Part shown: in pieces, positions 1 to 7,207 of the stretch
How the letters are laid out: each line of letters starts with the position of its first letter
How positions within the stretch are numbered: the first letter of the stretch is position 1
NCBI GenBank assembly: GCA_046348995.1
Contig: JAXMDB010000006.1
Location: forward strand, 248,001 to 312,000
From: JANNSX01 sp046348995
GTDB lineage: Bacteria; Pseudomonadota; Alphaproteobacteria; Rhizobiales; Hyphomicrobiaceae
DNA: 64,000 bases
Reading direction: 5' to 3'
The notes under the pieces: generated by a model
Told to the model about the DNA's origin: nothing
Seen by the model: the letters and a program-made list of their open reading frames with translations, nothing else
The model's database searches: none
Made by a program: the position numbers and the translations under genes

Positions 1-759
1 GCCTCGCTCGACCGCCTCAAGATCACGACCCGGCTCGAGGAAGCGCTGGATGGCGCAGGCTTCGTGCAGGAGAGCGCGCCCGAACGGCTTGCCATCAAGC
101 AGGCGCTCTATGCCGAGATGGGCCGCCTGCTCCCCGCCGATACCGTCATCGCCTCCTCGACCTCCGGCCTGACGATGACGGAGATCCAAGCCAAGTGCCC
201 GACGCCCGAGCGCACCGTTGTCGGCCACCCGTTCAATCCGCCCTATCTGCTGCCACTCGTCGAGATCGTCGGTGGCGCCAAGTCGTCGCCCGAGGCGGTC
301 GCCTGGGCTGAAGCATTCTACAAGCTCGCGGGCAAGGTGCCGCTGGTGCTACCGAAGGAGATCCCGGGCTTCATCGCGACGCGCTTGCAGGAGGCGCTCT
401 GGCGCGAGGCCCTCCACATGGTCGCGAACGGCGAGGCGACGCCGGCGCAGATCGATCTGGCGCTCATCAACGGGCCTGGCCCCCGGCTCGCCTTCATGGG
501 CCAGTGCATGGCCTTCCACGTCGCCTGTGGCGAAGGCGGCATGGCGACCAACCTCGATCAGTTCGGACCTGCTCTCAAGCTGCCGTGGACGCGATTGGAG
601 GCGCCGGAGCTCACGAAGGAGTTGCGCGACCGGATGGTCGACGGCTGCAACGCCATCGCCGCCGGCCGGCACTTCGAGGAGATGGCGGCGGAGCGTGATC
701 GGGCGATTGTCGCCATCCTGAAATCGATCGCCGCCGTCAAATCGGGCGCGTCCACGTGA
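1..759 (+). CDS. lcdH: Carnitine 3-dehydrogenase-like 3-hydroxyacyl-CoA dehydrogenase family protein (5' end outside window)
   Basis: The reading frame is open from base 1, so the start and the N-terminal NAD-binding Rossmann part lie upstream; about 252 residues remain of a family usually near 320. The visible part has the VVGHPFNPPYLLPLVEIVGG segment typical of the 3-hydroxyacyl-CoA dehydrogenase fold, followed by an all-helical C-terminal domain. This enzyme family oxidises L-carnitine to 3-dehydrocarnitine with NAD in the cytoplasm. The carnitine assignment rests mainly on context: a BKACE-type dehydrocarnitine cleavage enzyme and a GlxA-type regulator lie just downstream. The stop overlaps the GTG start of the next gene (GTGA at 756-759), so the two are probably translationally coupled. 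A 3-hydroxybutyryl-CoA dehydrogenase is the main alternative. Confidence 0.72.
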   Translation, partial: ASLDRLKITTRLEEALDGAGFVQESAPERLAIKQALYAEMGRLLPADTVIASSTSGLTMTEIQAKCPTPERTVVGHPFNPPYLLPLVEIVGGAKSSPEAVAWAEAFYKLAGKVPLVLPKEIPGFIATRLQEALWREALHMVANGEATPAQIDLALINGPGPRLAFMGQCMAFHVACGEGGMATNLDQFGPALKLPWTRLEAPELTKELRDRMVDGCNAIAAGRHFEEMAAERDRAIVAILKSIAAVKSGAST

Positions 760-1925
760 GCGGCACTCCGGCGCCCCCGCGCGGCTATGCCGCCTCGCAC
801 GCGGTCATCAAGCTCTCCTCGAAGCGCTGGAGCTTCTCGCCCTACGCGAGCTGCTACCGCACGCCCGAGATGGTGTGGGGTCTCTACAGCGGCCGGTTCT
901 ACGCGCTCGGCTGGGGCGACGATCCGGTCGCGGCCTACCATACGCTCCGAACACAGGCCGTCCTCTACGATGTTCCCGAGCGGCCGATCGAGATCGCTGG
1001 ACCCGAGGCGCCCGGTCTGTTGCAGCGCGTGTTCTGCCGGCGCGTCGATACGCTCAAGATCGGCGTCGGCCGCTACGGCATCGCCTGCCGCGACGACGGT
1101 GGCGTGATCATGGACGGCATTCTGTTCCGGCTCGACGAGCAGCGGTATTGGTACGTCCCCGCCAACGGCGAGTTCGTACCGTGGCTCCAGGCGCTCGCCA
1201 TCGGACGTGACGTTAGGGTCGACGATCCCAACTCTTGGATCATCCAAATTCAGGGCCCCCGCGCCTTCGACATCCTTGCCGAGGTCTGGGATGCGGACGA
1301 GGCCCGACAGCTTCCCTACTTTCACATTCGCCCCTGCACCATCGCCGGCCAGACGCTCTACGTCTCGCGCACCGGCTGGACGGGCGAGCTGGGCTTCGAG
1401 CTCTACACGCGCGAGGCCGACCCCGATGGCCCGGCACTCTGGAGCCATCTTCTGGCGGCCGGCCGCAAGCATGGCCTCGTTGCCGGGAGCCTCGAGTCGA
1501 TGGGCATCCGCCGCATCGAGGCGGGCATCCTCGATAACGGCACCGATATCGATCCGGGCCTCAATCCGTTTCAGGCGGGTCTCGGCAAGTTCGTCGACCT
1601 CGATGCGGGCGACTTCGTCGGGCGAGACGCCCTCTTGAGCGCCGGCAGGAAGCCGTTGCTCCTCGGACTGACCTCCGCCACCACCGTGCCTGTCGCCGGC
1701 ATGCGCATCCTGCATCGGGGCCGGGACGTGGGGCGCGTGACGACGGGAGCCTGGTCGCCGGCGCTCGGGCGCGGCATCGGCTACGCACGCTTCGAGGTCG
1801 AGGACGACTGGATGGGGTTGGCCGTCGTCTTGAAGGACGACAGCGGCGCCCTGTCGGAGGCTAAGGTCGTGGCCCTGCCCTTCTACGATCCCGAGAAGCG
1901 TATTCCGCGCGGGCTTGCTATCTGA
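756..1925 (+). CDS. GcvT-family folate-dependent aminomethyl/methyltransferase (DmdA-like)
   Basis: This 389-residue protein belongs to the glycine-cleavage T-protein superfamily, which moves a one-carbon unit from an N- or S-methyl substrate to tetrahydrofolate. Visible family features are the IQGPRAFDIL segment, the SRTGWTGELGFELY segment near residues 205-218, and the C-terminal barrel with GRVTTGAWSPALGRGIGYAR. Length fits the family. The GTG start at 756 overlaps the preceding stop, which fixes the start. Placed in a carnitine cluster that should yield glycine betaine, it may demethylate betaine or dimethylglycine; that substrate is inferred from context only. Its last 8 bases overlap the 3' end of the opposite-strand regulator gene. 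Confidence 0.75.
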   Translation: MSGTPAPPRGYAASHAVIKLSSKRWSFSPYASCYRTPEMVWGLYSGRFYALGWGDDPVAAYHTLRTQAVLYDVPERPIEIAGPEAPGLLQRVFCRRVDTLKIGVGRYGIACRDDGGVIMDGILFRLDEQRYWYVPANGEFVPWLQALAIGRDVRVDDPNSWIIQIQGPRAFDILAEVWDADEARQLPYFHIRPCTIAGQTLYVSRTGWTGELGFELYTREADPDGPALWSHLLAAGRKHGLVAGSLESMGIRRIEAGILDNGTDIDPGLNPFQAGLGKFVDLDAGDFVGRDALLSAGRKPLLLGLTSATTVPVAGMRILHRGRDVGRVTTGAWSPALGRGIGYARFEVEDDWMGLAVVLKDDSGALSEAKVVALPFYDPEKRIPRGLAI

Positions 1926-2994
1926 CAGAGGAATGTCTGGCCGGCGCCGGCTTTGCTCGCCGCCGGGTGCGCTCGAGATAGTCGAACACGGTGCCGGGCC
2001 AGGTCGGCGACGGCTCGCCCGAGGGCCAGGACTGCCGATAGTCGCTCGGACGCTTGCCGAAGGTGCGGGTGAACACCTGCGAGAAGTAGGACAGGCTGTT
2101 GAAGCCCGAGGCGGCCGAGACGTCGCGGATGGAGAGGCTCGTGCTGTTGAGCAGCACACGCGCGTTTTGTAGCCGCAGCAGCAGATTAACGCGGACCGCG
2201 GAGCAGCCCATATACTGCCCGAACAATCTCTCGAGCTGGCGCTGCGAGGTGCCGAGTTGTGTCGCAAGCTCGGGCATGCTGAGCGGCTCTGCGATATTGG
2301 CCTGCATCGCCTCGACGGCGGCGCGCACGAGCGGATGCGTCTCCGGGCTCAAGCCCCCGAGCGTGCGCCGCTGCGGCAGCGTCGCATCGCGCACCGGGTG
2401 GTGGAGGATCTGGTCGGCGACCTCGGCGGAAAGCTGATGACCGTGCTGCTCGGCGATCAAGCGCAACATCAAGTCGATGCCGGTCGTGCCGCCCGCCATG
2501 GTCATGACGGTGTCGTCGACCGTGTACAGGCGATCGACCACCTCGATGTCGGGAAACGACTCGGAAAATCCCGAGAGCCAGGAGTGGTGTGCCGTCACCT
2601 GATGTCCTTCGATGAGCCGGGCGCGCGCGAGGAGATAGATCCCGAGATCGATCGCGGCGAGCTTGGCGCCGTGCCGCCGCGCTTGCCTGAGCCAGCGATG
2701 CAGCGCGCCCGAGTTGTCGTGCTCGGCGCCCCAGCTCCCACAGGCGATCGCGAGATCCACACGCTGCTTGTGCTCGGCAGCAGGCAGCGTCGCAATGTCG
2801 AGACCGTTGCTCGCCACGACCCGCCCGCCGGTCTCGGAAACGAAGCTCCACGCGTAGAGCGGCGCAGGCGAGAGGTAATTCGCCACCCGAAGCGGCTCGA
2901 TGACGCCGGTCAGCGCCATCATGTTGAAGCGCGGAATGACGGCGAAACCGATCCGATAGGGTTCCGCGCCGGACGGCTTGCGGGGTTGACTCAT
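1918..2994 (-). CDS. GlxA-family transcriptional regulator (DJ-1/PfpI domain plus AraC HTH), CdhR-like
   Basis: The 358-residue product has an N-terminal DJ-1/PfpI glutamine-amidotransferase-like domain (about residues 12-190; YRIGFAVIPRFNMMALTG, then IACGSWG at the nucleophile-elbow region) and a C-terminal AraC-type double helix-turn-helix (about 225-345; LATQLGTSQRQLERLF and IRDVSAASGFNSLSYFSQVF). Members such as CdhR and GbdR in pseudomonads sense carnitine or betaine catabolites. I start at the ATG at 2994 because the longer reading adds 14 residues of low-complexity sequence upstream of the conserved fold. It is divergent from the BKACE gene and convergent with the GcvT-like gene, as expected for a local activator of this cluster. 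Confidence 0.85.
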   Translation of the reverse strand: MSQPRKPSGAEPYRIGFAVIPRFNMMALTGVIEPLRVANYLSPAPLYAWSFVSETGGRVVASNGLDIATLPAAEHKQRVDLAIACGSWGAEHDNSGALHRWLRQARRHGAKLAAIDLGIYLLARARLIEGHQVTAHHSWLSGFSESFPDIEVVDRLYTVDDTVMTMAGGTTGIDLMLRLIAEQHGHQLSAEVADQILHHPVRDATLPQRRTLGGLSPETHPLVRAAVEAMQANIAEPLSMPELATQLGTSQRQLERLFGQYMGCSAVRVNLLLRLQNARVLLNSTSLSIRDVSAASGFNSLSYFSQVFTRTFGKRPSDYRQSWPSGEPSPTWPGTVFDYLERTRRRAKPAPARHSSVR

Positions 2995-3116
2995 GCCGGG
3001 CAGGCTAGCCGTGCGCGGCGAAAAAGAAAACGCCATTGTCGGAAAAGCATGACAGGTCTCCCGACGCCACGTCAGGATGCGGCAACGCGCGATGTCCTTC
3101 AGCCGGGAGAGGCTCC
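2995..3116. promoter_or_regulatory. Divergent promoter region between the GlxA-type regulator and the BKACE gene
   Basis: This 122-bp spacer separates two divergent starts and should hold both promoters and the regulator site. A short dyad, TGTC at 3037-3040 and GACA at 3051-3054 with a 10-bp spacer, is the only symmetric candidate I see; it is too short to be convincing. A purine-rich GGGAGAGG just before 3117 serves as the ribosome binding site of the BKACE gene. Confidence 0.35.
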
Positions 3117-4001
3117 ATGAACAACGACGTCATCATTACCTGTGCCGTGACGGGAGCCGGCGACACTGTCGGTAAGCATGCGGGCGTGCCGGTGACGCCG
3201 CGCCAGATTGCCGATGCCGCGATCGAGGCCGCCAAGGCCGGTGCCGCCATCGCCCACATCCACGTCCGCGATCCCAAGACCGGCAAGGGCTCGCGCGACC
3301 CCGAGCTGTTCCGCGAGACCGTCGAGCTGGTACGACAGAGCAAGACCGACGTCGTCATCAACCTGACCTCCGGGATGGGTGGCGACTGGACGCCCGGCGA
3401 CGACAATCCGGCGATGCCGGGAGCGCCGACCGACATGATCGGACCCGTCGAGCGGCTGGCACACGTCAAGGCGTCGATGCCCGAGATCTGCACGCTCGAT
3501 TGCGGCACCATGAATTTCGGCGACGGCAATACGATCTACGTCTCGACGCCACCCTACCTGCGCAAGATGGCGGCGCTGACGAAGGAATGGGGCGTGAAGC
3601 CCGAGCTCGAGGTGTTCGAGCTCGGCCAGCTGCGCTTCGCCAAGCAGATGATCGCCGAAGGCCTCGTCGCCGAGCCGCCGATGATTCAGATCTGCCTAGG
3701 CATCCCGTGGGGCGCCGATCACACGGCCGACACCATGAAGGCGATGAAGGATCAGCTGCCGGCCGGCTGCAATTGGGTGGGCTTCGGCATTGGCCGCATG
3801 CAGATGGCGATGGCTGCCTGCTCCGTGCTGATGGGCGGCAACGTCCGTGTCGGCCTCGAGGACAACCTTTATCTCGATCGTGGCGTGCTCGCCTCGAACG
3901 GCCAGTTGGTCGAGCGCGCAGTCGAGATCGTGACGCGCATGGGCGCCCGCGTTCTCACCCCGGCGGAAGCCCGCAAGAAGCTGAAGCTCAGGGGCGCATG
4001 A
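3117..4001 (+). CDS. BKACE-family beta-keto acid cleavage enzyme, probably 3-dehydrocarnitine cleavage
   Basis: The 294-residue TIM-barrel protein is a member of the beta-keto acid cleavage family (formerly 3-keto-5-aminohexanoate cleavage enzyme, DUF849). These enzymes use a divalent metal to condense a beta-keto acid with acetyl-CoA and release acetoacetyl-CoA plus a shortened product. The metal-site motif AHIHVRDP is at residues 46-53, and MNNDVIITCAVTGAG is a typical family N-terminus. The start at 3117 follows a good purine-rich ribosome binding site; a longer frame to 3036 adds only non-conserved residues. With the carnitine dehydrogenase-like gene nearby, the natural reaction is probably dehydrocarnitine plus acetyl-CoA to betaine plus acetoacetyl-CoA. 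The stop overlaps the next start (ATGA). Confidence 0.85.
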   Translation: MNNDVIITCAVTGAGDTVGKHAGVPVTPRQIADAAIEAAKAGAAIAHIHVRDPKTGKGSRDPELFRETVELVRQSKTDVVINLTSGMGGDWTPGDDNPAMPGAPTDMIGPVERLAHVKASMPEICTLDCGTMNFGDGNTIYVSTPPYLRKMAALTKEWGVKPELEVFELGQLRFAKQMIAEGLVAEPPMIQICLGIPWGADHTADTMKAMKDQLPAGCNWVGFGIGRMQMAMAACSVLMGGNVRVGLEDNLYLDRGVLASNGQLVERAVEIVTRMGARVLTPAEARKKLKLRGA

Positions 4002-6112
4002 CACCTCAGCGCCGCCGCAATCTCGACCGGCTGCTCCGGCCGCGCCACATCGCGCTCATCGGCGGGCGGGATGCCGAGATCGTCGCTGGAGAATGCCGGC
4101 GGATCGGCTTTCCAGGTCCGGTGTGGCCGGTCAATCCGAAGCGCTCCGAGATCGGCGGCCATCGCTGCCTCGCCCGCATCGAGGATCTGCCGGAAGCGCC
4201 GGACGCGGTGTTCCTGGCCGTCCCGCGCGATGCCGCCATCGAGGCGACGGCAAAGCTCGCCGCGATGGGAGCCGGTGGCATCGTCTGCTACGCCGCAGGA
4301 TTTGGAGAGCTCGGCGCGGGCGAAGGTGCCGAGGCCGAGGCCCGGCTCGTGGCCGCCGCGGGCGACATGGCCGTCGTCGGGCCTAACTGCTTCGGCATCA
4401 TCAACTTCGTCGATCGCGTGGCGCTGTGGCCGTTCGCGCGCGGCGGAAGTTGCCCCGGCTATGGCGCGGCGATCGTCACGCAGAGCGGCATGCTCTCCTC
4501 CGATCTGACGATGAGCCAGCGCTCGCTGCCCTTCGCCTACATGATCTCGGCCGGCAATCAGGCCGTGCTCCGCCTGGAGGATTTTCTCGAGGCACTCGTC
4601 GACCAGGCGCAAGTCCGCGCCATCGGGTTGCACATCGAAGGCCTGAAGGACGTTTCCGTATTCGCCAATGCCGCGATCAAGGCCTTAGAGGCGGGCAAGG
4701 CGGTGGTGGCGCTGAAGACCGGGACCTCCCAGATCGGTGCTAAGCTTACGCAAAGCCATACCGGCTCGCTCGCGGGCTCGGACGCCCTCTATGATGCGCT
4801 GTTCGAGCGGCTCGGCGTCGTCCGCGTGGCGACGCCCTCGCAGCTCATCGAGACGCTCAAGTTTGCAGTCATCGCCGGCGTGCCGCGCGGCACACGGGTC
4901 GCAGGCTTCACCGGCTCGGGAGGTGGCGCCACCATGCTCGCCGATCTGGCGGAGCCCGCCGGCCTCGTGTTTTCACCGCCCGTGACAGCAACGGCCGAGC
5001 GCTTGCGCGCGCTGTTGCCACCGATCGCCACCGTCACCAACCCCCTCGATTACACGACCGCGATCTGGGGCATCCCCGAGCGCCTGGAACCCGTGCTCTC
5101 GACCTTCCTCGCCGACCGCTACGACAGCGCCGTCATCGTCCAGGACTACCCCCTCCCAGGCCTCGACGAGAGCAAGCCCTACTACCGCAACGACACCGTC
5201 TCTTTCGCCAACGCGGCGAAGGCCGCTGGTTGTCCTGCCGCCGTCTGCGCGACGCTGCCGGAGAACCTCGATCAGGAGACGCGGGACTTCCTCGTCGCGC
5301 GCGGCGTTGCCCCCATGCAAGGCCTCGGCGAGACGATCGAGGCTATCGGCGGTCTCGCACGGACGGGCGCGCTGATGACCGCGATCGATCGCGACCCGGG
5401 GCATGCCGCTCGACTGCGCCTGCCGGGCAAAGGTCCGGACCGCTCGACCAAGACGCGCCTCATGTCCGAATGGGAGGGCAAGCGGCTGCTGCACGCGCTC
5501 GGCGTGCGCGTGCCACCGGGCGTTCTCGCGGAGCTCGAGGAAGCGGCCGAGGCGGCCGAGCAACTCGGCCTGCCGGTGGCGCTCAAGCTCGCGCACCCCT
5601 TCCTCGCCCACAAGACCGAGGCGGGCGCCGTGAGCTTGGGCCTCATGTCGTCCGACGCGGTCGCGGCCGAGGCGACCAACATGCTGAGCCGTGTGCGCGA
5701 GCGCTTGCCCGAGCTGGCACTCGATGCGCCCCGCTTCCTCATCGAGCAGATGGCGCAAAAACCGGTGGCGGAGTTGCTCGTCGGCCTCCGACGCGATCCC
5801 ACCTTCGGTCCGGCAATGACGATCGCGGCGGGCGGCGTGCTGGCCGAGCTCATGGCCGATGCGGTGACCCTGCTTCTCCCGGCATCACCTCAGGCCATCG
5901 GTGACGCGCTTGCCCGGCTGAGAACGTTCCCCCTGCTCACGGGCTATCGCGGCGGCGCCGTCGCCAACATCGCCGCCCTTCTCGACACGCTGGACCGGCT
6001 CGCACGCCAGTTTTGCGAACGCGACGACCTCATCGAGATCGAGATCAATCCACTGTTCGTCACGGCTGAGGATGCCATCGCCATCGACGCGCTGATCACG
6101 ACGGCGGCGTGA
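3998..6112 (+). CDS. NDP-forming acyl-CoA synthetase (fused ADP-forming acetate-CoA ligase type)
   Basis: This 704-residue protein has the fused alpha-beta architecture of ADP-forming acyl-CoA ligases. An N-terminal CoA-binding domain (about 1-130; ALIGGRDAEIVAGECRRIGF) is followed by succinyl-CoA-ligase-like domains with VGPNCFGIIN, the phospho-histidine-type loop LTQSHTGSLAGSDALYDALF near residues 249-268, and a C-terminal ATP-grasp domain (about 485-700; VALKLAHPFLAHKTEAGAV). It activates a carboxylate with CoA and ATP, releasing ADP and phosphate. The ATG overlaps the BKACE stop, so it is translationally coupled to that gene. A role in making or recycling an acyl-CoA in carnitine breakdown is inferred; the acid used is not evident. 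Confidence 0.85.
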   Translation: MTPQRRRNLDRLLRPRHIALIGGRDAEIVAGECRRIGFPGPVWPVNPKRSEIGGHRCLARIEDLPEAPDAVFLAVPRDAAIEATAKLAAMGAGGIVCYAAGFGELGAGEGAEAEARLVAAAGDMAVVGPNCFGIINFVDRVALWPFARGGSCPGYGAAIVTQSGMLSSDLTMSQRSLPFAYMISAGNQAVLRLEDFLEALVDQAQVRAIGLHIEGLKDVSVFANAAIKALEAGKAVVALKTGTSQIGAKLTQSHTGSLAGSDALYDALFERLGVVRVATPSQLIETLKFAVIAGVPRGTRVAGFTGSGGGATMLADLAEPAGLVFSPPVTATAERLRALLPPIATVTNPLDYTTAIWGIPERLEPVLSTFLADRYDSAVIVQDYPLPGLDESKPYYRNDTVSFANAAKAAGCPAAVCATLPENLDQETRDFLVARGVAPMQGLGETIEAIGGLARTGALMTAIDRDPGHAARLRLPGKGPDRSTKTRLMSEWEGKRLLHALGVRVPPGVLAELEEAAEAAEQLGLPVALKLAHPFLAHKTEAGAVSLGLMSSDAVAAEATNMLSRVRERLPELALDAPRFLIEQMAQKPVAELLVGLRRDPTFGPAMTIAAGGVLAELMADAVTLLLPASPQAIGDALARLRTFPLLTGYRGGAVANIAALLDTLDRLARQFCERDDLIEIEINPLFVTAEDAIAIDALITTAA

Positions 6113-6120
6113 ACCAGAAC

Positions 6121-6150
6121 GGGCGGCGCGTCCCCAAGACCACGCCGCCC
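6121..6150. terminator. Hairpin after the acyl-CoA ligase gene
   Basis: GGGCGGCG at 6121-6128 pairs perfectly with CGCCGCCC at 6143-6150 across a 14-base loop, 8 bases after the ligase stop and between convergent genes. There is no following T run, so it is a hairpin-type end at best and may depend on Rho. Confidence 0.4.
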
Positions 6151-6165
6151 CTCGCGCCAGGGCCT

Positions 6166-6270
6166 AGAGCACGTTCAGGCGAAGTGGTCACCGGTTCGCC
6201 GTGAGAACGTGCTCAAAACCAAGAACCTAGAGCGGGTTCTCGATTCCAAATGAGCTGAACCCGATCTAGG
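6166..6270. repeat. Two adjacent palindromic intergenic elements
   Basis: GAGCACGTTC at 6167-6176 is perfectly inverted at 6205-6214. Directly after it, CCTAGAGCGGGTTC at 6226-6239 is inverted at 6257-6270 with one mismatch. Both lie between the convergent ligase and GntR genes. Such paired palindromes with a TAGAGC core resemble the dispersed intergenic palindromic repeats of Hyphomicrobiales, which I recall as common in that order; copy number cannot be judged from one window. Confidence 0.6.
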
Positions 6271-6282
6271 CTACCCGGCGTC

Positions 6283-7014
6283 TCAACCGGCTTTGCGTTC
6301 CGAACCTTTTTCGGCGGCAGCCAAACGCGCCAATACGGCCTGGCATGCCGCATCGACGTGGCGGATGCAGGCGTCCTTCATCGCCGCCTCGTCGCGCGCG
6401 ACGGCCGCCGCGACGATGGCCTCGACCTCGCGGATCATGGCCTTCGGCCGGCCCTTGCTCGACAGCGACAGGCGCCGGAAAATCGAGATGCGCGTGTTGA
6501 GAGACTGCAGGATCTGCGCACAGACCTTGTTGCCCGATCCAGAAAACAGCACCGCATAGAAATCGGTGATGATGGCAAGCGTCGCCTCGGGCGGATCGCG
6601 GCGCGCGGAGGCGGCCATCTCCTTGCCGAGGCGCCTGAGCTCGGCCAAATGCTCCGGCCGTGCGTGGCGCGCGAACTCCTCGCCGACCAGCCCTTCGAGC
6701 ACGGCACGGACTTGGTAGAGCTGACGGGCGTCATCGGCGGTCAGGGAGACGACGACGGGGCCACGATGCGGAACGGTCGAGATGAGCTGCTCGGTTTCGA
6801 GGTGCCGTAACGCCTCGCGCACCGACGTCCGGCTGACGCCCAGCATCTCACACAGCTCGCGCTCCTTGAGGTGCGTGCCGGGCGGCAGGCGGTGATCGAT
6901 GATCGCCTGCCGGATGACGTCGGCCGCCCGCTCGCGCAGCGTCATCGACGTGCGCTCGATCGGTGCGATCGCACGTGCGCCTCGGCCTGCTCTGACGGTC
7001 GTCTCCGATTTCAT
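6283..7014 (-). CDS. GntR-family transcriptional regulator, FadR subfamily (FCD domain)
   Basis: The 243-residue product has an N-terminal winged helix (about residues 22-90; LRERAADVIRQAIIDHRLPP and CEMLGVSRTSVREALRHLE) and a C-terminal all-helical FCD ligand-binding domain (about 95-225) with family-type acidic and histidine positions. FCD regulators usually repress catabolic or transport genes and bind small carboxylates, often with a metal. The ATG at 7014 has an AGGT-containing purine-rich site upstream; a start 12 codons earlier at 7050 is possible. It is divergent from the binding-protein gene at 7208 and a TTGT-ACAA dyad lies between them, so that gene is its likely target. The inducer is unknown. 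Confidence 0.85.
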   Translation of the reverse strand: MKSETTVRAGRGARAIAPIERTSMTLRERAADVIRQAIIDHRLPPGTHLKERELCEMLGVSRTSVREALRHLETEQLISTVPHRGPVVVSLTADDARQLYQVRAVLEGLVGEEFARHARPEHLAELRRLGKEMAASARRDPPEATLAIITDFYAVLFSGSGNKVCAQILQSLNTRISIFRRLSLSSKGRPKAMIREVEAIVAAAVARDEAAMKDACIRHVDAACQAVLARLAAAEKGSERKAG

Positions 7015-7087
7015 GAAGCTCTTACCTCGCCGCCGCGCCCGGTTCGGCACGACGCTGCAGTCTCCGCTTGCCTAGCACGGCGATTGA

Positions 7088-7107
7088 TTGTCATACAAAC
7101 ATATAAT
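7088..7107 (+). promoter_or_regulatory. Candidate FCD-GntR operator and -10 box for the binding-protein gene
   Basis: TTGTCATACAA at 7088-7098 is a dyad of TTGT and ACAA arms around a 3-base centre, the pattern bound by many FadR-subfamily regulators. A perfect TATAAT follows at 7102-7107, about 100 bases before the start at 7208. The dyad sits where RNA polymerase would contact the spacer and -35 region, which fits repression by the divergent GntR protein. Confidence 0.55.
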
Positions 7108-7207
7108 AAGACAACACCCGAGGAGACGCGGTGGCGCGCATCAAGGCGCCCAGCGCGACAAGCAAGATCCGCTCACACGGACATCGAGAGCAAGGAAGGG
7201 AAGGACA

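Noticed and set aside
558..2267. Minus-strand frame of 569 codons across the GcvT-like gene
   Set aside because: Its translation is low-complexity Arg/Ala/Asp-rich with no motif, while the plus-strand product is a clear family member.
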